Part shown: in pieces, positions 8,754 through 17,210 of the stretch | Layout: each line of letters opens with the position of its first letter | Numbering within the stretch: position 1 is the first letter of the stretch | Source: Mesostigma viride | Lineage: Eukaryota; Streptophyta; Mesostigmatophyceae; Mesostigmatales; Mesostigmataceae | DNA length: 22,500 nt | Assembly (NCBI GenBank): GCA_009746045.1 | Contig: RPFO01001231.1 | Location: forward strand, 37,501 to 60,000 | Direction of reading: 5' to 3' | Translations under genes and position numbers: made by a program | Notes under the pieces: model-generated | What the model was told of the DNA's origin: nothing | The model's input: only the letters and a program-made list of their open reading frames with translations | Databases searched by the model: none

Positions 8754-9539
8754 ATGTATTTTCATATTTTAATTCTCAATCATACTTTAATGAAAAAAAA
8801 ATCTTATTCTACATATAATTTAACAATTTGGCAACATATATGGACAATTATTTTATTATTTATTTCAATAAGTTGCATTAAACAATACAACTTCTCTTTT
8901 CAATCATTCAATAGAGGAGAATATTCAAATTTTACAACATTTGATTCCTTTAATAAAAAGCAAGTTTGTAATTTGATATCATTTGATAATGCTTTATTAA
9001 AAATTTTATTAAAAAACAAAATTTGTATTAATACAATAGAAAAACAACCTATTTATAAACAAATACAAATTTGCCCAGATTTTTGCAGATTAATTTTCAC
9101 TTCACATTCTTATAATCCTATTGGAATCATAAATAATGTATCAGATTTATCTATCATAGGTTTTGTCGATCTATATGGTAATAAATGGGAAGAAGGATCT
9201 GCTTTTATTGCTCATAAGTATTTTTTAGAAAATCAAAAATTACCAAACATCATTGGTATCAATAATATGAATTCTTATAAATTAGCACAAATGTGTTTTG
9301 TATTAAAAAATAATAAATCAACTCATAGTTTTGTTATTGATCTAAGAAAAGAAAAAAATATTATATTAATCAATAATTTAGGAAAAGTGAATATAGGCAA
9401 TGATTTTGCTTCTTTAATTAAAAAATTAATTTTTTTAAAATCTTTTACAAGTATATGTAAAGAAGGAGATGATATTCTTTCTAAAATTGATATCAATAAT
9501 TTATCTCGTCCAATAGTGCAATATTCTTCTTATTTATAA
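8754..9539 (+). CDS. FtsQ/DivIB-like division protein (tentative)
   Basis: The frame encodes 261 residues and is clearly a real gene; the identity is inference. Topology fits FtsQ/DivIB: a short basic N-terminus (KKKSYS, 14-19), one membrane helix (about 24-41), then a soluble domain. Residues about 58-125 follow a POTRA pattern: FNKKQV, a leucine-rich helix, EKQPIYKQIQICPDFCRLIF, then NPIGII where FtsQ has the conserved Er-P-ig strand. GFVDLYGNKW (136-145), LPNIIGI (163-169), the hairpin FVIDLRKEKNIILINNLGKV and the end KIDINNLSRPIV resemble the FtsQ beta domain. AAGGAG at 8736-8741 supports this ATG over an internal one at 8790. ftsW and minD lie in the same window. It may be annotated elsewhere as an orf or ycf (ycf81 is a possibility I cannot confirm). 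Confidence 0.55.
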   Translation: MYFHILILNHTLMKKKSYSTYNLTIWQHIWTIILLFISISCIKQYNFSFQSFNRGEYSNFTTFDSFNKKQVCNLISFDNALLKILLKNKICINTIEKQPIYKQIQICPDFCRLIFTSHSYNPIGIINNVSDLSIIGFVDLYGNKWEEGSAFIAHKYFLENQKLPNIIGINNMNSYKLAQMCFVLKNNKSTHSFVIDLRKEKNIILINNLGKVNIGNDFASLIKKLIFLKSFTSICKEGDDILSKIDINNLSRPIVQYSSYL

Positions 9540-9883
9540 GAAATACTTTTTATAGACAAAAATTATAAATAATAAATAGAATAATTATATTAAAAAATAA
9601 TTAAGAATATTATGATTAAGATCATCTTATGTCAAAAAAAATAATTAAGAATATTATGATTAAGATCATCTTATGTCAAAAAAAATAATTGTATTATTCG
9701 ATTGTTGCGATTATTAACAAAAACTTTTTATATAAAATCATTAATTTTTTAAAAGTATACAAAGATCTATTATATATAATAAATGGTCTAATAATTTAAA
9801 TACTATACTATACTATATTTATTAGAATTGATTATATATTATTGTTGTAATTGCATAGATATTTTTTATTTATTTAGAAACCC
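9540..9883. other. Repeat-bearing spacer before rpoZ
   Basis: These 344 nt contain no gene. They hold the 44-bp tandem duplication at 9592-9690 and a (TACTA)3 microsatellite at 9801-9815. No Shine-Dalgarno is visible before rpoZ. TATAAA at 9731 lacks a well-spaced -35. Confidence 0.5.
9592..9690. repeat. 44-bp direct tandem repeat, about 2.2 copies
   Basis: Bases 9598-9641 and 9642-9685 are identical 44-mers. A-run sequence precedes them, and the first five bases of a third copy (TAATT, 9686-9690) follow. Each unit contains the palindrome TAAGAT-C-ATCTTA and ends in eight A residues. The perfect identity suggests a recent slippage duplication. It could be variable among strains. Confidence 0.9.
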
Positions 9884-10111
9884 ATGAGAAATAAAATACC
9901 ATACGATTCGAAAAAAATTCTTTACGATTCAGAATTACTTCTTAATTCTGCTTCTAATCGTTATATATTGACAATGAAAGTTGCTAATAGAGCTAATTTA
10001 AGACGATATGAAGAATTTGAAACTATGAACCATAGTTCAATAAAACCTATTGCTAGAACAATAATTGAAATGGTAGATGATAAAAATTTTTTAGTTGTTA
10101 AAAAGAAATAG
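9884..10111 (+). CDS. rpoZ: RNA polymerase omega subunit
   Basis: The 75-residue product corresponds to the omega subunit of cyanobacterial-type RNA polymerase (RpoZ, also called Ycf61), which assists beta' folding and core assembly of the plastid-encoded polymerase. The match to the cyanobacterial family is by pattern: a bent YDSELLLNSASNRY segment (14-27), VANRANLRRYEEF (33-45) and the PIARTIIEMVDD helix (55-66). Length is normal for the family (about 75-80). Most green plastids lack this gene, so its retention is an ancestral trait seen in few green lineages. ATG is the first in frame and yields the expected N-terminus; no ribosome binding site is obvious. Confidence 0.88.
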   Translation: MRNKIPYDSKKILYDSELLLNSASNRYILTMKVANRANLRRYEEFETMNHSSIKPIARTIIEMVDDKNFLVVKKK

Positions 10112-10145
10112 TTTTTCGTATTCAAAATATAATACTAATATGTCT

Positions 10146-10161
10146 TTAGATTAAGATCTAA
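10146..10161 (+). terminator. Weak stem-loop after rpoZ
   Basis: TTAGAT (10146-10151) and ATCTAA (10156-10161) pair over 6 bp with the loop TAAG, followed by a T-rich run. It lies 35 nt after the rpoZ stop. It is short and AT-rich, so it is only a candidate. Confidence 0.25.
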
Positions 10162-10222
10162 TAAATTTTTTATTTTATTTTGATTCTAATGTGCTGTGTA
10201 TTATATAAATAATATGATATAT

Positions 10223-10302
10223 TGCTCTAGAGAGGTTTCGAACCTCCACGCTGTAAGCACATGATTCTAAGTCATGCGTGTCTACCATTCCACCACTAGA
10301 GC
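10223..10302 (-). tRNA. trnL-UAG: tRNA-Leu (anticodon UAG)
   Basis: On the minus strand the 80-nt gene starts GCTCTAG and ends CTAGAGC plus discriminator A, giving a perfect 7-bp acceptor. The anticodon stem CATGA/TCATG encloses CTTAGAA (anticodon TAG, read UAG). A class II long variable arm (GTGCTTACAGCGT region) and the T arm GGAGG-TTCGAAC-CCTCT are present. This is the plastid trnL-UAG, which typically sits beside rpl32, as it does here in divergent orientation. No intron and no encoded CCA. Confidence 0.95.
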
Positions 10303-10314
10303 CTTTTTACAATA

Positions 10315-10320
10315 ATTATA
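10315..10320 (-). promoter_or_regulatory. TATAAT box upstream of trnL-UAG
   Basis: A perfect TATAAT on the minus strand lies 12 nt upstream of the tRNA 5' end, close to where a -10 element should sit. The nearest -35-like hexamer (TTGATT) is only 12 bp upstream of it, so the promoter is incomplete by consensus. Confidence 0.35.
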
Positions 10321-10361
10321 TCTTATCATATAAATCAATGTTTTATTCAGCCAATTTTCTG

Positions 10362-10426
10362 ATAGAAAATACAATTTTTTTCTTATGGAACAATAATTGT
10401 ATTTTCTATTAAGAATAGAAAATATA
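10362..10426. repeat. Two overlapping, mutually exclusive stem-loops
   Basis: Arm A (10362-10376) and arm B (10395-10409) are perfect complements over 15 bp with an 18-nt loop. The 3' half of arm B (from 10401, extended to 10410) also pairs with 10414-10423 over 10 bp around the 3-nt loop AAG, extendable to 10398/10426 through a G.T pair. Arm B can therefore fold with either partner but not both. The region lies in the divergent spacer of trnL-UAG and rpl32. Confidence 0.6.
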
Positions 10427-10801
10427 TATACAATATATACAATATAAAGGAAAATGAATTGTTTTCTAAGAGGTTGGAATACTAAACTCAATAATTAATT
10501 TTTTATTGATATATTTTTAGCTGCTTCACCAGAGATTCTTTTATTTTTTAATTTTGTCATTAATAAAAATAATATAATAATTTTTATATTTCTTTTATTA
10601 TTATATCGTTGGATTCCTTTTTATTTATTTGTTACAATATTTTTACTTGTGCAACTAAGGATGGAAAAACAGGAATTATTCACATACATACATAAATAAA
10701 CAGTTGTTTTTAGTTATTCTGTATTTAATCAATTTCGTTTTTTCTGTTTATCAGTTTTTAGTTGTTTATAAAATATATTTTTTATTAACTTATTTAATTA
10801 T

Positions 10802-10972
10802 ATGGCTGCCCCTAAAAAACGTACATCTAAATCTAGAAAAAATATGCGTAAAAGTACATGGAAACGACAAGCTGCTACACAAGCTAAAAAAGCACTTTCT
10901 TTAGCGAAATCTATTGCGACTGGTAAATCTACAATTAGAGGTGTTCAATCAAATTTATCAGATGAAAGTTAG
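10802..10972 (+). CDS. rpl32: Ribosomal protein bL32, large subunit
   Basis: A short 56-residue frame encodes plastid ribosomal protein L32. It begins [20 protein letters not shown], the typical basic N-terminus of the family (conserved P-K-R-S-K pattern), and continues with a lysine- and alanine-rich part ending in SNLSDES. The length fits plastid L32 (about 50-60). The position beside trnL-UAG is standard for plastid genomes. The zinc-binding cysteines of some bacterial L32 proteins are absent, as in other plastid versions. The start gives the family's MA-P-KK N-terminus. No ribosome binding site is evident. Confidence 0.95.
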   Translation: MAAPKKRTSKSRKNMRKSTWKRQAATQAKKALSLAKSIATGKSTIRGVQSNLSDES

Positions 10973-11285
10973 TATTTGATTTATTACTTTCTTTTTTATT
11001 AGAATGATAGATTTTTTTTCTTATTTAGATTTTTTATTAGAATAAATGAATTGATTAACCTATACTTCTTTAATGGTGAAAATATTCTATGTAATTTATT
11101 ATATTGTCAGAATTTTTTTAATCAAAATAATTAGTAGACATAAGTAAAGAGAAGAATAGTTTATTAAAATCCTTGAACTATTTAAAAAAAAAAATTTATT
11201 ATTTCATATGCATATTTTTGTTTTAAAAAAGAGGTTATTGTAGTTTTTTTAATTACAGAACATATTAATTTAGTGAAACAATGAA
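10973..11285. other. Spacer rpl32 to cysT
   Basis: No gene is visible in these 313 nt. A direct repeat of TTTTTATTAGAAT occurs twice (near 10990 and 11030). TTGTAG (11238) and CATATT (11261) are spaced 17 bp but match the promoter consensus poorly. An ATG at 11281 runs straight into a stop (ATGAAATGA) just before the real cysT start. Confidence 0.4.
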
Positions 11286-12095
11286 ATGAATTACTTTTCA
11301 AAACTCTCGTGCTCTTGGCGTATAACATTAGGTTATTTATTATTTATGCTTATATTGCCAATATTAGCTTTGTTGTCAAGAGCTAGTCAAGAATTGTTTT
11401 CTAATTTTTGGTCTATTGCTATGGAACCAGCTGCTATTTATGCTTATAGTATAACTTTAAGTATGGCCTTGATTGCTTCTATAGTAAACGGTATTTTTGG
11501 CATTTTTATTGCTTGGATTCTTGTACGATATAATTTTCCTGGCAAACGAATAGTAGATGCTGCGATTGATTTACCATTTGCTCTGCCTACTTCTGTCGCT
11601 GGTTTGACTTTGGCCACAGTTTATAGTGAAAAAGGTTGGATTGGTCATTTTTTGCAATCTTTAAGCATAAAAGTCGTTTTTACTAAATTAGGGGTTGGAG
11701 TAGCTATGATATTTGTCTCCTTTCCTTTTGTTGTAAGAACATTACAACCTGTATTACAAGATATAGAAAAAGAATTAGAAGAAGCTGCTTGGAGTTTAGG
11801 GGCTTCTTCTTGGACTACTTTTTGGAAAGTAATATTCCCTTCTTTAATTCCTTCTTTATTGACAGGAATAGCATTAGCGTTTTCAAGAGCTGTAGGAGAA
11901 TATGGTTCTGTAGTAATCATAGCTTCTAATATTCCATTTAAAGATTTAACTGCTCCGGTATTAATTTTCCAAAAATTAGAACAATATGATTATACGGGCG
12001 CTACTGTAATAGGTACAGTGATTTTAAGTATTTCTTTATTCATTTTAGTAGGTATTAATATTATTCAATCTTTGAACCAAATGTATAGTAAGTAA
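11286..12095 (+). CDS. cysT: Sulfate ABC transporter permease CysT
   Basis: The 269-residue integral membrane protein is CysT (CysU/SulP type), one of two permeases of the plastid-envelope sulfate importer that supplies sulfur for cysteine synthesis. About six membrane helices are traceable, starting at residues 14-31. [16 protein letters not shown] (95-110) is characteristic. The cytoplasmic coupling loop [15 protein letters not shown] (about 162-176) is the EAA motif that contacts the ATPase Cys[14 protein letters not shown] closes the conserved core. cysA is not in this window. ycf1 begins 15 nt after the stop, implying one transcript. Land plants other than bryophytes have lost this gene from the plastid. 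Confidence 0.95.
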   Translation: MNYFSKLSCSWRITLGYLLFMLILPILALLSRASQELFSNFWSIAMEPAAIYAYSITLSMALIASIVNGIFGIFIAWILVRYNFPGKRIVDAAIDLPFALPTSVAGLTLATVYSEKGWIGHFLQSLSIKVVFTKLGVGVAMIFVSFPFVVRTLQPVLQDIEKELEEAAWSLGASSWTTFWKVIFPSLIPSLLTGIALAFSRAVGEYGSVVIIASNIPFKDLTAPVLIFQKLEQYDYTGATVIGTVILSISLFILVGINIIQSLNQMYSK

Positions 12096-12110
12096 ACATA
12101 AGAGGATCTT

Positions 12111-13343
12111 ATGAATTATCTCATTAGTTCTTTGCCATTTCCCAATAATTTTCTGAATTCTTCACATTCTCCATTTGTTTTTGGTCTAATCTGTGGAAGT
12201 TTATTGGGTACTTCCATGAATGTTGGTTCATTTATATCTTTGAGAAGATTAATTATACAAGGAATTCCGGCAGGAGTTGTATCCTATTTAGGATCCGCTA
12301 TATCTGAAACTTTTTTTTTATTTCTCATTTTATTTGGTTATATAGGTGTTATTGAAAAATGGTTTACATTAGAACCAAGTCTGACATTCATTATAACTGT
12401 ATTTTGTGCTGATACGATAATAGGATTTTTATTAGATAATAGATTAAAAATTGTATCTTTATCACAAACAACTGATTTATTAAAAATTTTTTTATGTAAT
12501 GCGGTTATTGTATTTGGTAATCCAGGATCAACGTGGGGAGCTACTTCTTTAATAACTTCCATAGAAGGTTTTCAATTTAGAGAAAATAGTTTATTTTTGT
12601 TTGGAGTATTTTTAGGCATATTTGTTATAGGATGTGGAATAGGTTTTTTAATTTTAGCATTAACCAATTTATGGATGATTCAATCAAGCAAAACTTTCAG
12701 AAGTTTGATTTATCGTTCTAATAAAATTATTTCTCATTTAGCATTATGTATATTAATACTTTCTACTATTTATTATCATTGGCAAGTATATATTGGTTTA
12801 TCATTAAGCACATCTTCAATGCCAATGATTACAATTACAAAACATGATAGAGAACCATTTTATACAGATGATGAATCTCAAATGTCATGGAATCGATACA
12901 AAAATAAAGTTGAAAGAAAAAATCAACCTCATCCAATGAAAACATTAGGAGGTTTACCTATAAAACAATTTGGACAATGGTTCAAAAAAAATGTAATTAC
13001 ATCTAATCCAGAAGATTTAGATGCAAGAGGTTTACCACGAGAAAGAACAAAAACAGGTGATTATGTTCCAAATTATGAAACTATGCAAGCTATTAGAAAC
13101 AAGAAATGGTTTTCTCGTAGCAAAAATTATTTATATATTAAAGAAAAAATTTTTTCTTTACTATCTATAAATCCTATGAAAGTCAAATTTTTAGAACATT
13201 CTCGTCGAGACATGGATCTTTTTTATTTAGGAGATAAAAAAAGTACAAGAATTACCATTACAGAAATGAGTAAATCTGATTATAATCAGATGTTAGAAAA
13301 TAGAAAACAAAGAATACAAAATATAATCAACAGAAGAAACTAG
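12111..13343 (+). CDS. ycf1: Ycf1/Tic214-like protein import subunit, very short form
   Basis: The 410-residue protein has six likely membrane helices (about 22-43, 52-80, 86-108, 122-136, 158-186, 207-225), then a charged tail. The helical part follows the Ycf1 (Tic214) N-terminal plan: GTSMNVGSFISLRRLIIQG where Ycf1 has its IGPSYL-LLRA-EG segment, and FGNPGSTWGATSLI where it has N-F-PSS-LARL. Adjacency to chlN and chlL, as in Marchantia, supports this. Tic214 is an inner-envelope subunit of the TIC import complex. It is far shorter than land-plant Ycf1 (over 1,000 residues) but not obviously broken: DREPF (247-251) and SNPEDLDARGLPRER mark an ordered tail. AAGAGGA precedes the ATG. The last codons lie inside a large palindrome. 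Confidence 0.75.
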   Translation: MNYLISSLPFPNNFLNSSHSPFVFGLICGSLLGTSMNVGSFISLRRLIIQGIPAGVVSYLGSAISETFFLFLILFGYIGVIEKWFTLEPSLTFIITVFCADTIIGFLLDNRLKIVSLSQTTDLLKIFLCNAVIVFGNPGSTWGATSLITSIEGFQFRENSLFLFGVFLGIFVIGCGIGFLILALTNLWMIQSSKTFRSLIYRSNKIISHLALCILILSTIYYHWQVYIGLSLSTSSMPMITITKHDREPFYTDDESQMSWNRYKNKVERKNQPHPMKTLGGLPIKQFGQWFKKNVITSNPEDLDARGLPRERTKTGDYVPNYETMQAIRNKKWFSRSKNYLYIKEKIFSLLSINPMKVKFLEHSRRDMDLFYLGDKKSTRITITEMSKSDYNQMLENRKQRIQNIINRRN

Positions 13344-13400
13344 TTAGATTTGTGTATAAAGTAATTACTTTATACACAAATCTGACTAGTTTCTTCTGTT
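13329..13400. terminator. 72-nt near-perfect palindrome between convergent ycf1 and chlN
   Basis: Arms 13329-13364 and 13365-13400 are reverse complements over 36 bp with no spacer, centred on GTAATTAC. The single exception is 13345/13384, a U.G wobble in plus-strand RNA. The left arm begins inside ycf1 and includes its last four codons and stop; the right arm ends 6 nt from the chlN stop. A hairpin in both converging mRNAs is expected, so it is a bidirectional 3'-end element by inference. Confidence 0.8.
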
Positions 13401-13406
13401 TTGAAA

Positions 13407-14759
<1,353 letters not shown>

Positions 14760-14811
14760 CTATCAATTATTTTTTATTGCCATATTCGCATTTTTTATGA
14801 CAAGACGATTT

Positions 14812-14836
14812 TTTTCCCCCTTTAGAAGGGGGAAAA
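14812..14836 (-). terminator. G/C-rich stem-loop between chlL and chlN
   Basis: Arms 14812-14822 and 14826-14836 pair over 11 bp around the loop TAG, including a run of five G-C pairs, unusual in so AT-rich a spacer. It lies after the chlL stop and before the chlN start on the shared strand, so it may set the 3' end of chlL mRNA or the 5' end of processed chlN mRNA. Confidence 0.6.
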
Positions 14837-14949
14837 TTTATAAAATTAATTCAAAAAATTCTAATGTATCATTCTGAACATGGGAATAAATTTTTTTTCT
14901 TGAACAAGAATGCTATTAACTAATAAATAATTATTTTTATTAAAATTAT

Positions 14950-15840
14950 TTAAATAATTAAAAAACTTGATTCTACTTCTTGATTTGCTTCTATACTAGA
15001 ATTTGTAGATTCATTGCTTGTATTTACAGGGTTAAGATAAAAATCAGAAAGTAAACTAAATAATTCCCTGTCGGGAACTTCATTTGGTACTACACCCTCT
15101 GGTCTAGCTAGTAATTGATCTGCAATATTCAAATAAAATTCACAAACATAGTTTAAAGATTTTTCTGTTTCTACCATTTCAAATAAAGTTTTCCCTTTTA
15201 CTCTGGAAACACGTATATCTTCAATTAATGGCAATACTTCTAATACTGGCATAGGACAAGCTTCTACATATTTGTCAATTAAATCTCTTTTTGAAGTACG
15301 ATTTCCTACTAATCCAGCTAATCGTAAAGGATGTGTACGAGCTTTTTCTCTAACTGAAGCGGCAATACGGTTAGCTGCAAATAATGCATCAAATCCGTTA
15401 TCTGTAATAATGATGCAATAATCTGCATAATTTAATGGTGCAGCAAATCCACCACATACTACGTCTCCTAATACATCAAATAAAATTACATCGTATTCAT
15501 AAAATGCATTTAGTTCTTTTAATAATTTGACTGTTTCGCCTACTACATATCCACCACATCCAGCTCCAGCAGGTGGACCACCAGCTTCTACACAATCAAC
15601 TCCTCCATACCCTTTGTATATAACATCTTCTGGCCATACATCTTCATAATGGTAATCTTTAGATTGTAAGGTATCAATAATTGTAGGAATTAGAAAACCT
15701 GTCAATGTAAATGTGCTATCATGCTTTGGATCACATCCAATTTGTAAAACTTTTTTTCCTCGTCTAGCCAAAGCAATGGAAATATTGCAACTAGTTGTTG
15801 ATTTTCCAATGCCGCCTTTGCCATAAACTGCTATTTTCAT
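14950..15840 (-). CDS. chlL: Light-independent protochlorophyllide reductase iron-sulfur ATP-binding protein
   Basis: ChlL (296 residues) is the NifH-like homodimeric reductase that hydrolyses ATP and feeds electrons to ChlN-ChlB. The P-loop GKGGIGKST spans residues 7-15. The bridging [4Fe-4S] ligands Cys95 (AGAGCGGY) and Cys129 (DVVCGGF) are intact, as is the switch region [10 protein letters not shown]. Length is near the usual 290, with a slightly longer serine/asparagine-rich tail. AAGGAG about 10 nt upstream (minus strand, near 15850-15855) supports the ATG. It is the promoter-proximal gene of a chlL-chlN unit and is divergent from ccsA. Confidence 0.98.
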   Translation of the reverse strand: MKIAVYGKGGIGKSTTSCNISIALARRGKKVLQIGCDPKHDSTFTLTGFLIPTIIDTLQSKDYHYEDVWPEDVIYKGYGGVDCVEAGGPPAGAGCGGYVVGETVKLLKELNAFYEYDVILFDVLGDVVCGGFAAPLNYADYCIIITDNGFDALFAANRIAASVREKARTHPLRLAGLVGNRTSKRDLIDKYVEACPMPVLEVLPLIEDIRVSRVKGKTLFEMVETEKSLNYVCEFYLNIADQLLARPEGVVPNEVPDRELFSLLSDFYLNPVNTSNESTNSSIEANQEVESSFLII

Positions 15841-16018
15841 AGTAGCTATCTCCTTGAAATAATAATAATAATTATATCATGCAAATTTAATACTTGCTAA
15901 AATTATAAATCAATAAATACAAAATTTTATAAATTAATTCTTTTTTTTCAAGCAGATCTTTTTTTATTCATTAATAGATATTGTTAGTGAAGATATATTA
16001 AATTACTTATTAATAATT

Positions 16019-16936
16019 ATGAATCTAATAGAGATTGAAACTTATTTAGCAAATGCTTCTTTTGCTTTATTGCTAATAACGATGTTAATTTATGGTATGA
16101 AAGCAATTTTTACCAAAAATAATATTCTTCAATTATTTGGCACACTAGGTATATTATTTTCTAATTTTTTAGTAGCTTTGTTACTATCTATACGTTGGTT
16201 TGATTCTCATCATTTTCCATTAAGTAATATGTATGAATCTTTAATGTTTTTGTGTTGGTGTTTTACTTTTTTTCATTTATTAATAGAAAAATATATTCAA
16301 ATTAATTTTATTGGTTTTATAACTGTGCCTATTGCAATGTTAGTAAATGCATTTGCTACATTTTTTTTACCACTTGATATGCAACATTCTACTCCTTTAG
16401 TGCCTGCATTAAAATCTAATTGGCTTATAATGCATGTTACTATCATGATGGCTAGTTATGCAGCTTTAATTTTAGGTTCTCTTTTATCAATAGCATTTTT
16501 ATTTCTCACATATAATAAACAAATTGAATTACAAGGAAATTCAATTGGGAATATTAATGATGAAATGAATTCCTATATTACTATAGATATAGAATTTCAA
16601 AAAAATGAATCTATTGAATTAGCAAAATTGATAGATAATTTAAGTTATAGAACAATAGGAATTGGTTTTCCATTATTAACAATAGGAATTATTTCTGGTG
16701 CAGTTTGGGCAAATGATGCATGGGGTTCATATTGGAGTTGGGATCCAAAAGAAACGTGGGCATTAATTACTTGGATAATTTTTGCAATTTATTTACATAC
16801 TAGAATAACCAAAGGATGGCAAGGACGTCGTCCTGCTATTGTTGCTTTTATTGGATTTGTAATTGTATGGGTTTGTTATTTAGGTGTGAATTTATTAGGT
16901 CAAGGTTTACACAGCTATGGTTGGTTTACTAAATAA
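16019..16936 (+). CDS. ccsA: Cytochrome c biogenesis protein CcsA (haem attachment)
   Basis: CcsA (305 residues, formerly Ycf5) works with Ccs1 on the thylakoid membrane to deliver haem to apocytochromes c6 and f on the lumen side. The tryptophan-rich WWD haem-handling motif is present as WGSYWSWDPKETWALITW (about 235-252). Likely haem-ligand histidines are His139 (NWLIMHV), His260 (IYLHTR) and His298 (GLHSYGW). About eight membrane helices are predicted by eye. Length is close to the plastid norm of about 310-320, with a variable hydrophilic loop at 170-200. It is divergent from chlL, with a 178-nt spacer that shows no clear promoter. trnN lies on the opposite strand after it. Confidence 0.96.
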   Translation: MNLIEIETYLANASFALLLITMLIYGMKAIFTKNNILQLFGTLGILFSNFLVALLLSIRWFDSHHFPLSNMYESLMFLCWCFTFFHLLIEKYIQINFIGFITVPIAMLVNAFATFFLPLDMQHSTPLVPALKSNWLIMHVTIMMASYAALILGSLLSIAFLFLTYNKQIELQGNSIGNINDEMNSYITIDIEFQKNESIELAKLIDNLSYRTIGIGFPLLTIGIISGAVWANDAWGSYWSWDPKETWALITWIIFAIYLHTRITKGWQGRRPAIVAFIGFVIVWVCYLGVNLLGQGLHSYGWFTK

Positions 16937-16966
16937 TTGGTTCTAAATATTTTATTTCTAATTTAT

Positions 16967-17038
16967 CTCCCCAGGTAGGATTCGAACCTACGACCAATCG
17001 GTTAACAGCCGACCGCTCTACCACTGAGCTACTGAGGA
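16967..17038 (-). tRNA. trnN-GUU: tRNA-Asn (anticodon GUU)
   Basis: On the minus strand the 72-nt gene reads TCCTCAGTAGCTCAGTGGTA at its 5' end and finishes CTGGGGA plus discriminator G. The anticodon loop CTGTTAA carries GTT, and the T arm GTAGG-TTCGAAT-CCTAC is perfect. In many plastids trnN-GUU lies beside trnR-ACG near the rRNA operon. Here it sits between ccsA and ftsW, about 16.6 kb away. Confidence 0.96.
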
Positions 17039-17046
17039 TTAATTCT

Positions 17047-17075
17047 ATAATATAGAAGATTCTTCAATATTGCAA
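17047..17075 (-). promoter_or_regulatory. Sigma70-like promoter for trnN-GUU
   Basis: On the minus strand TTGCAA (17070-17075) and TATTAT (17047-17052) are separated by exactly 17 bp. The tRNA 5' end lies 8 nt beyond the -10 box, so transcription would start almost at the mature end. Spacing and position support the call; the -35 matches the consensus at 4 of 6 positions. Confidence 0.5.
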
Positions 17076-17210
17076 CTCATAAAAAAAATTTGGAATTCAT
17101 AATTGCATAAATTAATTAAATTTTTGATATTTTATTTGCTTGATATAATTATTGTATAAATAATTTAAGAAAGAATAATATTGTCATAAAGAATAAAAAA
17201 ATTTATTTTT

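Larger units (their letters stand above)
10303..10801. other. Divergent spacer trnL-UAG / rpl32
   Basis: These 499 nt hold no recognisable gene. They must carry start signals for trnL-UAG (minus) and rpl32 (plus). Visible elements are a TATAAT box facing trnL at 10315-10320 and two competing hairpins at 10362-10426. The part nearest rpl32 is T-rich, with no convincing promoter and no Shine-Dalgarno next to the ATG. A frame overlapping rpl32 from 10704 looks non-coding. Confidence 0.5.

Noticed and set aside
10704-10904. 66-codon plus frame overlapping rpl32
   Set aside because: Out of frame with rpl32, low-complexity hydrophobic product; rpl32 explains the conserved sequence.
17124-17149. 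Promoter TTGATA/TATAAT for ftsW
   Set aside because: The boxes are good but the spacer is 14 bp; not reported as a feature.
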